A DNA stretch of 64,000 nt from Methanothrix sp. (GTDB taxonomy: Archaea; Halobacteriota; Methanosarcinia; Methanotrichales; Methanotrichaceae). Below, piece by piece: positions 1 to 8,214 of this stretch (the first letter of the stretch is position 1; every line of letters starts with the position of its first letter). A program made the translations under genes and the position numbers. The notes beneath the pieces were generated by a model. It was given only the letters and a program-made list of their open reading frames with translations, was not told where the DNA came from and did no database searches. The stretch spans positions 1,240,001-1,304,000 of the forward strand of contig NZ_JADJJX010000001.1 of NCBI RefSeq assembly GCF_016706325.1. Reading direction: 5' to 3'.

Positions 1-219
1 ATCGTTCATAGCGACCTGAGCGAGTTCAATATCATGATCGCCGCTTCAGGGCCGGTGATAATCGACTGGCCTCAGGCGGTGGATGCCACCCACCCCCATG
101 CAACTGATCTCCTGCAGAGGGACCTGAGCAATGTATTGAGCTTCTTTTGGAGAAAATACCGCCTGGAAATGCCGCTGGAAGAGGCGCTCTCGATCGTCCG
201 GGGGGCAGAGGGGATTTGA
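1..219 (+). CDS. RIO-type serine/threonine protein kinase, C-terminal fragment
   Basis: The reading frame is open from the first base, so the gene begins outside the window and only 72 C-terminal residues are seen. They contain the RIO catalytic loop HSDLSEFNI and the metal-binding motif IIDWPQAV, followed by HPHATDLLQRDLSNVLSFF, which resembles archaeal Rio1. RIO kinases act in small-subunit ribosome maturation. The stop codon overlaps the probable TTG start of the DUF460 gene, so the two are likely co-transcribed. The Rio1 versus Rio2 assignment is less certain, because the fragment lacks the N-terminal domain that separates them. Confidence 0.85.
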   Translation: MVHSDLSEFNIMIAASGPVIIDWPQAVDATHPHATDLLQRDLSNVLSFFWRKYRLEMPLEEALSIVRGAEGI

Positions 220-2237
220 GCATCTTTGGGGTGGATATCGCCAGCGGCTCACCGGGCAGCCGCAGAGCTCCCAGCTACTCATTGGTGATCCTGGAGGGGG
301 ACTCGCTTGTCCCTCACCATATGATCAGCAGGCATAAGCTGATCCGGATGATCAGGGAACGGCAGCCGGAGATAGTGGCCGTGGATAATGTGCATGAGCT
401 GGCAGAGAGCCACAGGGACCTGATCAACCTTCTGCGCCGTCTCCCTTCCTCCACCCGTCTGGTGCAGGTGACGGGCGGGGAGAGGCCGGAGTCCCTGGTC
501 CGTCTGGCCCGCTGGAATGGCATCACCTTCGATCGCACCAAACCCCTGGAGGAGGCCGAGGCCTCGGCCAGGCTGGCGGCCAGGGGGGTGGGGGCGGTCG
601 TCTCCGCCTTTGAGGATAGGACGCTGATCAAGGTGAGCCGGAGGCGATCCCTGGGCAGGGGTGGCTGGAGCCAGAACCGCTACACCCGCAAGATCCATGG
701 CGCAGTGATGTCTCTGGCCCGTGAGGTGGAAAGGCAGCTTCGCGAGGCGGGCCTGGAGTACTCCCTGCGGACGGTGGAGGGGCTGGGCGGCTTCACCCGG
801 GCGGAGTTTCTGGTGGAGGCCCCGCGGGATAAGGTGCATATCAATGCCGGCTATTCAGTCGATGCTCAACTGAAGGTACAGAGCATAGAGAGGCCTGCTC
901 TGCAGTACAAGCCCCTCCTGCACCGCAGGGGCTACATCATCGTGGGCCTCGACCCAGGAACCACCACCGGCATCGCCGCCCTGAACCTGCGGGGGGAACT
1001 GGTCGATCTGATCAGCTCCCGTGCCATCTCCTCCTCGGACGTGATCGAGTGGATAGCTGCCCGGGGAAGGCCGCTGATTGTCGCCACAGATGTCTCTCCC
1101 ACTCCGGGGGCAGTGGAGAAGGTGAAGAGGGCCTTCAATGCCATCCTGTTCAGTCCGGGAACGGATATGGCGGGCGAGGAGAAGATCGCCCTGGGCAAGG
1201 AGCTGGGCTACAGGAACGATCATGAGAGAGATGCCCTGGCCGCCGCCCTGGCCGCCTTCAAGAGATACAAGAACAAGTTCATGCAAGTGGAGAAGAAGGC
1301 GCCGGCGGAGGTTGACCCCGATGAGATCAAGGCCCTGGTGGTCCGGGGCTATTCCATCGAGAATGCCATCGCCGAGTTCACCCAGGCATCCCCGCCTGAG
1401 GGCAGGCCATCGACGGCTGCCCCGGCGGCCACCCCGGTCACAGGGGCAGCTGCCACAGATCCCGATGCAGCCGGACTGCGCTCGCAGATCCAGCAGCTGA
1501 CTGAGCAGGTGAGGACTCTGCGCTCCTATGTGGATGAGCTTCGGTCTCAGATGGCAAAGAAGGATGCTGATCTGCAGAGGGCGAACGAGAGGCTGGACCG
1601 GGCCAAGGACAAGACCCTCCGGGAGATCAAGAGGGAGCATGAGATCAGGATCCGGGAGAAAGAGATTGAACGGCTGCGCTCTATCCTGCGCGCGGAGAGG
1701 AAGTACACCAAGAGGCTGAAGAGGACTGTGGCTGCCCGGAAGAGGGCGGAGAGGATAGAGGCGGTGAAGGGGCTGCGCCGCTTGAAGCCTGTGGCGGCCT
1801 TCTCCCGCGAGGCAGTGCTGGCTGCGGCGGAGCGTTATGCTCTCGCCGAGGGGGATCTCGTCCTCTTGGAGGATGCCAGCGGCGGGGGAAGGAGCACAGC
1901 AGAGATCTTCCGGGAGAAGGGAGTGGCGGCGATAGTGGCAGAGGGGGAGATGGCCCCAGCGATGCAGGAGCACTTCCTGGATCTGGATCTTCCCGTATTC
2001 ACCTCCAGGGAGGTTGCAGTACAGAGGATCGATGGCCTGCCCTTCATCCGGCCGGAGGAGCTGGAGGCGGCGCGGGAGAAGTGGGGGGTGCAGCAGAAGG
2101 CCCGGCAGGCGAGGCGGGAGGCGGAGAGGCTGGAGAGCCTCTTTCAGGATTATAAAGCGGAGAGGATGAAGGAGGAGAAGAGGAAGAAGAGGATGGAGCA
2201 GAGGGAGAAGATGGGCAGGAGGGAGGGGTATAATTGA
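216..2237 (+). CDS. DUF460 family protein (archaeal, RNase H-like domain plus coiled coil)
   Basis: A protein of about 673 residues. The N-terminal region starts LSIFGVDIASGSPGSR. A second region around residue 240 has the pattern IIVGLDPGTTTGIAALN, typical of RNase H-fold (YqgF/RuvC-like) proteins. Further on, an alanine/proline linker leads into a long charged coiled coil (roughly residues 410-510) and a lysine/arginine-rich tail. DUF460 is widespread in archaea and its function is not established; nucleic-acid binding or cleavage is an inference from the fold. I chose TTG at 216 because the conserved N-terminus begins there. The frame is open back to 147, but that part overlaps the kinase gene and looks spurious. 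Confidence 0.8.
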   Translation: MSIFGVDIASGSPGSRRAPSYSLVILEGDSLVPHHMISRHKLIRMIRERQPEIVAVDNVHELAESHRDLINLLRRLPSSTRLVQVTGGERPESLVRLARWNGITFDRTKPLEEAEASARLAARGVGAVVSAFEDRTLIKVSRRRSLGRGGWSQNRYTRKIHGAVMSLAREVERQLREAGLEYSLRTVEGLGGFTRAEFLVEAPRDKVHINAGYSVDAQLKVQSIERPALQYKPLLHRRGYIIVGLDPGTTTGIAALNLRGELVDLISSRAISSSDVIEWIAARGRPLIVATDVSPTPGAVEKVKRAFNAILFSPGTDMAGEEKIALGKELGYRNDHERDALAAALAAFKRYKNKFMQVEKKAPAEVDPDEIKALVVRGYSIENAIAEFTQASPPEGRPSTAAPAATPVTGAAATDPDAAGLRSQIQQLTEQVRTLRSYVDELRSQMAKKDADLQRANERLDRAKDKTLREIKREHEIRIREKEIERLRSILRAERKYTKRLKRTVAARKRAERIEAVKGLRRLKPVAAFSREAVLAAAERYALAEGDLVLLEDASGGGRSTAEIFREKGVAAIVAEGEMAPAMQEHFLDLDLPVFTSREVAVQRIDGLPFIRPEELEAAREKWGVQQKARQARREAERLESLFQDYKAERMKEEKRKKRMEQREKMGRREGYN

Positions 2238-2596
2238 ATCAGCCCCTCAAATCTGATTTCTGGAGGCCTCCAGGAGGCCTTCCATAGGAGCGATATCTTT
2301 CGGCGCGCCCTGGCTCTCTATCGATTCCAAGAGCCATTCTGATTCCGGGCGGCCGTTCCTCTGGCCGCAGCCGGGAGCTGAACCATTTGTAAATTGGGAT
2401 CGAATGAGGCAGACGGTTGCCCTGCGCCCGGGATCAAGCTGCATCTTTGGGGTGGTCATCCGATCGGCGCACGGCACTCCGATCGACCTTTGATATCTGC
2501 CAGGCCACTGTGAGCAATATGCACAGATGCGAGCGAATTTTTTCCCGGGCTCCGTTGATCCCCAAGCCCATCTTCAGCCCTGTATTGATCTTGGGC
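2238..2596. other. Intergenic stretch without a convincing gene
   Basis: This gap separates the DUF460 gene from the converging cobN gene. Short open frames exist on both strands, but none has a recognisable motif, start context or neighbour that supports it. No tRNA-like folding was noticed. It probably holds the 3' ends and terminators of the two convergent genes. Confidence 0.4.
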
Positions 2597-5500
2597 TTAC
2601 ACCCCGATCACCTTTCTCATCTTCTCCTTCCAGGCAGCCACCTCGTCGGCATTGATGACATCGATCGATCCGCCCTGGAACTGGCCTTCAACATCGCCCA
2701 TCCTCTCCTCCATCCATCCCTCGATCTCCAGGTAGAGGTTCTTCAGGGCATCCAGGACCTCAGGGTCTGCCTTCCACAGGCCCCTCTGCTCGGCCTCCAG
2801 CAGCCGGCGTCCCATCTCCTCCATAGCCCAGGGGTTGTTCTCCTGGAAGAACTTGCGGTTCTCCTCATCCATGATAAAGGTCCGGGCGATGTCATCGAAG
2901 ATCCAGTCGTCAACCTCCTGCGTCGTGGCCTCCCAGCCGTAGACCCTCCCCACACGCTTGGATATGTCGCCTGCACCCTTGTAGCCATGCTGCTTCATGC
3001 CCTCAATCCACTTGGGATTGAGAAGCTTGGTCCGAACGACGCGGCGGACCTCGTCTGCCAGGTCCCGCACCTCAACATGCTCCGGCTCTCTGGTGTCTCC
3101 GTAGTAGGCCTTAACATCCTTGCCGGAGAGGTGTCTGGCGGCTGCAGTCATCCCTCCGTGTGTACCGAAGTAACAGCAGCATCCGAATAAATCGTACTCA
3201 TCGCTGACCACCTTATTGTAGGTCACATCCACCGACTTGAGGGTGTTGACGAAATGCTGATGCGACTCCCTCCCCGCCACGCCTTTTCCATAGGCATAAC
3301 CATTCCAGTAGACGAAGATGTCGGAGAGATCCTTCCCGTCCTTCCATGCCGAGGCGTAGACGGCCAGATTGGTGCCGGACTGATAGGTTCCCGGCTTGCT
3401 GGCGAATATTCGAAGGGTTGCCTCTCGCCAGTCCTTTGCTGTGCCGTTCTCCAAATTGGCCAGGGCGTGCTTGCGAACGTGGTTCATCTCCAGGGGCTCA
3501 TCGAGCGCCGCCACCGCCTGCACAGCTTCGTCGATTGTATCGATGCAGTTGGGGAAGTTGTCTCTGGTGATGCCCGAGACCCTGATGGTCAGGTCGATCC
3601 TTGGGCGGCCGAGCTCTTCCAGGGGTATTATCCTGAACCCCTTCAGCCTTCCATTAGAAAGCCAGACCGGCTCTGCGCCGAGCAGGAAGAGCATCTGAGC
3701 CATATCCTCTCCATCTGCCCACATGATGTCGCTGCACATCCAGAAGAAGGCGACGTTCTCGGGATAGCGACCCTCATCACTCCGGTGCTTGGAGATCACT
3801 GCTTCGCCGAGCTTGCAGCCCACCTTCCAGGCGGTCTTGGTGGGCACCCGGTAGGGGTCCAGGGAGTAGAAGTTGCGCCCTGTGGGCAGAACATCGTCCC
3901 GGCCACGGGTGATAAGCCCGCTCGGCCCCGCCTCAATATAGCTGCCCCCAATGCCGTTCAGCAGGGATTCGATCTCCAGCGAGGCCTCCATCCGGGCCTG
4001 GAGATCGAGCACCTTCTCTTTAATGGCCTGCAGCTTATCCTCATAGCCTGCAGCAGGAAGGCCCAGAACCTCGCACGGCTCGGCCCCGCCTTCCTGAAGA
4101 TATACGCCGATGAGCTGCTTGCATACTCCATCGATCATCTCCAAGAGCTGCCCATGCGATTTGCCATATCTCTCGTTCATGGCCCCCGCCTCAGCCAGCA
4201 GCTCTTCCAATGAGAGCCCCATCATGGAGGCGACTGTGCTGCGAAGGGGGACGCCATTCCCCTCGAATCTCATTATGGAGTTTATGAATTCGATGCGCTT
4301 TTCGTCCTGCGGCAGTTCGCCGAATATGTGCATTCCCGAATCTATCTGGGTGTTCCTGATGCGGCTTAGCTGATTGTGTGCCTCAGTCACAATCTCTCCT
4401 GCCGGCATACTATCGAGCCCCTTCATGCCCTTATCGAGATTGGCTGCCTTGAGGGCATCGATGAGCAGATGGCGCAGTTCGTGCGAGCGGGCATGGTCAT
4501 GCTTGGCGGTCTCGTATTCGCCCAGCAGCCGGTCCACCTCCAGCAGCTCATCGTAAAGCCCAGATTCAGTCATGACAGTCTGCATGTGGTCAATCAATAC
4601 GGCATAGCTGCGCCTCTTGGCAATGGTGCCCTCGGGCGGATTGTCTGCATTGTAAATGTAAAGATGGGGGATTGTGCCGATGCATATGTCGGGATAGCAG
4701 TCCTTGGATAGGCCCACCCCCTTGCCGGGCAGGAACTCCAGGTTGCCATGAGTGCCGACGTGGATCAGAACATCTGCGCCGAATATATCCTCCAGGTAAC
4801 GGTAGGTGGCCATGTACTGATGAGTTGGAGGAACATCGGGATCGTGCAGGATCTTGCATACCTGGCCATCGCAGCGTGCTCCGGCACAGCCGCGCTTGGG
4901 CTGCACGCAGATCACCACATTGCCATACTGAACGCCGGTGATGACTATCTTGCCCTGGTAGAGCATGGCCGCAGGGATGCCATATTTGGGCTCTCCAGGC
5001 GGATTTCCCCAGGCATCGCAGACCCGGTCCTTCACCTGGGGGGTGAGGGCATTGAACCACTGCTCGTACTCCTCCTTGGTCTGATATGCCAGGACGCCGC
5101 CTTTGGCCACAATCTCCTCGATGGGCGTCCAGCGGAACTCGGAGATGGCCTTTCTGTTCATTATGGTCTCGATCAGCTCTTTGCCGCTCTTCGGGATGCT
5201 CTCAAGGTAGTAGCCGGCCTGATCCATTCTATCCATGATGCGTGCAACGCTCTCTATGGTATCCAGGTGCGCGCCGCCGCCCACTGATGCTTCCACTGAG
5301 GTGCAGGGATTGTTATGGAATATGAAAGCCACACGCCTCTCGGTTATGGGCTTTCTGGCCAGCTTGGTCCATCCCTTAACTCTTCTGGCAAGCTTCGTGC
5401 AGCGCTCAGGGATAGCCGTACGCATCTCATAATCGCCTTGCTTCGATCTGGCACCGATGACGATGGGCTCTATCATCCCTTCGAACTCCGGCATGGACAC

Positions 5501-6403
5501 AGCCCAGCCTATATCATCGGAAAGTCCGATGCTGTTCTCCCATTCCTCCAGGGTCATGCGGGTGGAGGGGATGGGCTCAAATACAGGCACATTCAGCTCC
5601 TTCAATAGAGCGATGCCGGTTTGGTTCTTCTCTGTCCCGCTCATATTGTTCTTGTCCTGGCCCAGGAAGAAGGCGGCCGTCTTTACCATGACGTCTATGA
5701 TCGGTTTGCCGTCGATGAAGAAGTAGTCCCGTACCACCTCGCCCATGCTCCTGGTGCCAAGATCATCATCTTTAACTGAATATGAGAACACAGGAATTAC
5801 GTTCAGTCCTTCCCTTTCCAGAGATCTGATCAGCCCCTCCTCTGCGGCCATATCTCTGTTCGCCCAGTAAAACCTGGAGAAGAGAAGGCCTACAACAGGG
5901 CCGTCGTCAGGCTCATACCACTTGAGATACTCATGAATATCCTCGAAGTGATGCGGGGCATCTGGATGGTATGCCCCCTCCCATGGCATGGGACTGGGTG
6001 GAAGGGCGTCCACATCATTGTGCAGCAGCTCCCGGCAGAGATACAGGAACATGTTCTTTATGTTGCTCTCTCCGCCATGCGTCAGGTAAGCATTTGCAGT
6101 TATCACAACATCTGCGGGAGCTGTAGAGAGCATCCAGTAGGCCTGATCATAGCCCAGGCAGACGATGGGCTTGATCCTTCCCAGCTCTCTTAGACTCGGC
6201 TCCATCTCGTCCCAGATCCCACTGCTGCCGCGGTGAATGAAGATCAGGTCGCATTCCTGGCAGGCCCTCAATGCCTCGGAAATCCTGTCCGGCTGATCAT
6301 CAAGCCTCTGAGTGGAAAAGAGCTGCATATCTAAGGCCAGATGTCTTCCGGCCTTGGTGAATACGGATATATATGCATTACCTACAAGGCATGTGATTCT
6401 CAT
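2597..6403 (-). CDS. cobN: Cobaltochelatase subunit CobN / Mg-chelatase H-type large subunit
   Basis: A 1268-residue protein, the usual length for the CobN/BchH family. This large subunit binds the tetrapyrrole and inserts the metal, powered by an AAA+ partner. Family signatures visible are HVGTHGNLEFLPGKGVGLS and, towards the C-terminus, FGCCCYFGTHGGMTAAARHL. Start and stop are clear, and the N-terminus MRITCLVGNAYISVF fits the family. The likely ATPase partner is the ChlI/ChlD fusion at 8215, on the other strand beyond a substrate-binding protein gene. Cobalt insertion into a corrin ring is the most likely reaction. Methanogens also make F430, but its known nickel chelatase is a small, unrelated enzyme. 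The substrate cannot be settled from sequence alone. Confidence 0.9.
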   Translation of the reverse strand: MRITCLVGNAYISVFTKAGRHLALDMQLFSTQRLDDQPDRISEALRACQECDLIFIHRGSSGIWDEMEPSLRELGRIKPIVCLGYDQAYWMLSTAPADVVITANAYLTHGGESNIKNMFLYLCRELLHNDVDALPPSPMPWEGAYHPDAPHHFEDIHEYLKWYEPDDGPVVGLLFSRFYWANRDMAAEEGLIRSLEREGLNVIPVFSYSVKDDDLGTRSMGEVVRDYFFIDGKPIIDVMVKTAAFFLGQDKNNMSGTEKNQTGIALLKELNVPVFEPIPSTRMTLEEWENSIGLSDDIGWAVSMPEFEGMIEPIVIGARSKQGDYEMRTAIPERCTKLARRVKGWTKLARKPITERRVAFIFHNNPCTSVEASVGGGAHLDTIESVARIMDRMDQAGYYLESIPKSGKELIETIMNRKAISEFRWTPIEEIVAKGGVLAYQTKEEYEQWFNALTPQVKDRVCDAWGNPPGEPKYGIPAAMLYQGKIVITGVQYGNVVICVQPKRGCAGARCDGQVCKILHDPDVPPTHQYMATYRYLEDIFGADVLIHVGTHGNLEFLPGKGVGLSKDCYPDICIGTIPHLYIYNADNPPEGTIAKRRSYAVLIDHMQTVMTESGLYDELLEVDRLLGEYETAKHDHARSHELRHLLIDALKAANLDKGMKGLDSMPAGEIVTEAHNQLSRIRNTQIDSGMHIFGELPQDEKRIEFINSIMRFEGNGVPLRSTVASMMGLSLEELLAEAGAMNERYGKSHGQLLEMIDGVCKQLIGVYLQEGGAEPCEVLGLPAAGYEDKLQAIKEKVLDLQARMEASLEIESLLNGIGGSYIEAGPSGLITRGRDDVLPTGRNFYSLDPYRVPTKTAWKVGCKLGEAVISKHRSDEGRYPENVAFFWMCSDIMWADGEDMAQMLFLLGAEPVWLSNGRLKGFRIIPLEELGRPRIDLTIRVSGITRDNFPNCIDTIDEAVQAVAALDEPLEMNHVRKHALANLENGTAKDWREATLRIFASKPGTYQSGTNLAVYASAWKDGKDLSDIFVYWNGYAYGKGVAGRESHQHFVNTLKSVDVTYNKVVSDEYDLFGCCCYFGTHGGMTAAARHLSGKDVKAYYGDTREPEHVEVRDLADEVRRVVRTKLLNPKWIEGMKQHGYKGAGDISKRVGRVYGWEATTQEVDDWIFDDIARTFIMDEENRKFFQENNPWAMEEMGRRLLEAEQRGLWKADPEVLDALKNLYLEIEGWMEERMGDVEGQFQGGSIDVINADEVAAWKEKMRKVIGV

Positions 6404-6925
6404 GAACGCATCCCTTCAAATGATTCAATGTTACTTTGATCTAATATGATCATATTTTATCCTCAATCAATACAGTAAATACATCTATAGTTATAAGAAT
6501 TTCCGTTTGGTTAACAGTAAAAAAGATGGGTTTGCGAGAGGCTGCAGCTCATCGGGCTGTTGCATACCGCCAAGCTGGGCCATCATATTTCATTCTGGAT
6601 GCTTTCCAACTCTCGATCAGTTGCAGGCGAGGTCTATTTATTTGGTTGCCTTCCACCCTGGAGTATATGAATACCTTCCTGTTTTCCTGAGGATATATAA
6701 TTGGTCTTGCAGAATTCGCTTCTAAACACTTTTAAAAGAATATCTGCCCCCACCTTTCTCCGCAACCAGCCTGAAGAGCATATCCCATCCTTTAGGGAGG
6801 AGTGGACATCTGCGGTTTGATTATAGAGGATCTCCAGAGTATAATCGAAAGCGAGAACTGCAGGCATATCACCAGCATCGCCGTAGATGCCAATTACAGC
6901 AGATAAAAAAATGTGATGCCCTCAT
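6404..6925. other. AT-rich intergenic region upstream of cobN
   Basis: The part next to cobN (about 6410-6510) is AT-rich and should hold its promoter. I see no cobalamin-riboswitch-like structure. A 77-codon minus-strand frame at 6634-6867 has plausible amino-acid composition, and its reading continues about nine codons upstream of the ATG to a stop. It has no motif I recognise and could be a decayed gene end. Confidence 0.35.
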
Positions 6926-8029
6926 TTAATTCTCATCCAAGGGCGGATAGACGAATATTCTCTCCTCCGGGAACTCGATCCCCAAGAACTTCAAGTACTC
7001 GCGGTATACATCTTTGGGATGTAGATCTGCATCCGGGTGCAAAATTTTGGCTAGATATGTCTGCCCGACAACGCTGTCCATTCCGAACATCATATCCCAG
7101 TAGATCACATGAACGTCTTTGTCGGATATTGCTGGTATCTTTTCCCCACCTGCCCGGCCTATGATCTCATCTGCTATACCTTCTAGAGTCGTTGTGTCCT
7201 GTGATGCTGACCTATCCCATCCGATCTTATCTGAGGATTGAATCCTTATAATTGCAGAGGGATTCTGAGTTATCACCCACTCCCAGGTGACCTTTGGATA
7301 CATCTCTTCGAGATCCCCTGCGATATTGATTCCCCCGGATTGCCTGATCATTTCATCGATCCCGGAGCCCATCCCATAAGTGGCTAATTCCCCCAGCCCA
7401 CCTTTATTATTGCTCTCAAAGTAGACATTTGGAATGTCATCGCCCTTGATGGCATTGGTGATCTTCGTGCGGCTAGAATCCAGCCAGTCCAGATAATCTT
7501 GAGCCTCATCATTGCGGTTCAATATCTTTCCAAGGAGCTGGACGTCCTGCGTGAGGTTCTCCGGCTTGTAGAAATCAAGACCTACGACGGTTATATTTCC
7601 AAAGGGCTTCAATCCCATAGCTACATTCGCTGCTCCATAAGGTTTATCGGGATAGGTGTAAGCGAGGACGATGATGTCGGGGACTATTGTATCTCCCTGG
7701 CGGGCGATCTCGCCGATCTGTTCGAAGTTGACCTCGTTCCATTTGCCCACACCCTGCTTATTCTTGAGACTTGGGAATATTTCGACCTTCGATTTCAGGT
7801 TATCGCTGACTCCTATGATCTTATCTCCATCTCCAAGCATCATCACTGCTTCCGCATGATCGGTGCTAAGGGTGATGATCCTTTGTACCGGCATGGGTAT
7901 GGTTATGGTCCGTCCGGCTGAATCACTGATGGTCAACGGGTATTCTGTCTCCTCAGATAAGATAGGATGAGATAGAATAAGGATACATAGTGTAGCAGCT
8001 AAACAACTCAACGGGGCTCTTGAAAGCAT
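6926..8029 (-). CDS. ABC transporter substrate-binding protein (iron/cobalamin type, TroA-like)
   Basis: A 367-residue secreted binding protein. The N-terminus has a signal peptide (hydrophobic residues about 5-24, then SEETEYP). The mature part begins with the typical YPLTISDSAGRTITIPMPVQRIITLS of BtuF/FepB-like proteins and ends with YREYLKFLGIEFPEERIFVYPP. It would capture a metal chelate or corrinoid outside the membrane for an ABC importer. No permease or ATPase gene is adjacent. Its place between cobN and the chelatase ATPase gene suggests metal or corrinoid uptake. The start faces the ATPase gene across a divergent promoter region, with a TATA-like element at 8079-8088 on this strand. 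Confidence 0.85.
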   Translation of the reverse strand: MLSRAPLSCLAATLCILILSHPILSEETEYPLTISDSAGRTITIPMPVQRIITLSTDHAEAVMMLGDGDKIIGVSDNLKSKVEIFPSLKNKQGVGKWNEVNFEQIGEIARQGDTIVPDIIVLAYTYPDKPYGAANVAMGLKPFGNITVVGLDFYKPENLTQDVQLLGKILNRNDEAQDYLDWLDSSRTKITNAIKGDDIPNVYFESNNKGGLGELATYGMGSGIDEMIRQSGGINIAGDLEEMYPKVTWEWVITQNPSAIIRIQSSDKIGWDRSASQDTTTLEGIADEIIGRAGGEKIPAISDKDVHVIYWDMMFGMDSVVGQTYLAKILHPDADLHPKDVYREYLKFLGIEFPEERIFVYPPLDEN

Positions 8030-8078
8030 GTTAATCCATCCATTCTGATATGATTTTTTTGCATCATTGTATTCTTTC

Positions 8079-8088
8079 CTTATATATC
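8079..8088 (-). promoter_or_regulatory. TATA box for the substrate-binding protein gene
   Basis: Read on the minus strand the element is GATATATAAG. It lies about 50 bases upstream of the start at 8029, which leaves room for a short leader. It sits in an AT-rich region shared with the divergent chelatase ATPase gene. Confidence 0.45.
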
Positions 8089-8170
8089 TTCTCTATAAAG
8101 TATTACTTTAGCATCTAGTGTACGATCAACAGGCTTTATCTTTATGACTTGCTTTTTAATATGACATAAG

Positions 8171-8180
8171 CCTTATATAC
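8171..8180 (+). promoter_or_regulatory. TATA box for the chelatase ATPase gene
   Basis: CCTTATATAC lies about 40 bases upstream of the ATG at 8215, a spacing that fits an archaeal promoter with a short leader. It is divergent from the promoter of the substrate-binding gene. Confidence 0.5.
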
Positions 8181-8214
8181 GTCAGTGGCACGAAAATAAA
8201 AAAAAGGCGATTGC

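Noticed and set aside
855..1973. 372-codon minus-strand frame opposite DUF460
   Set aside because: GC-rich coding DNA often leaves the opposite strand open; the plus-strand protein has clear family motifs and the antisense product has none.
6404..6520. Cobalamin riboswitch upstream of cobN
   Set aside because: I looked for a B12-box-like conserved segment and stem structure and saw none; the region is plain AT-rich promoter DNA.
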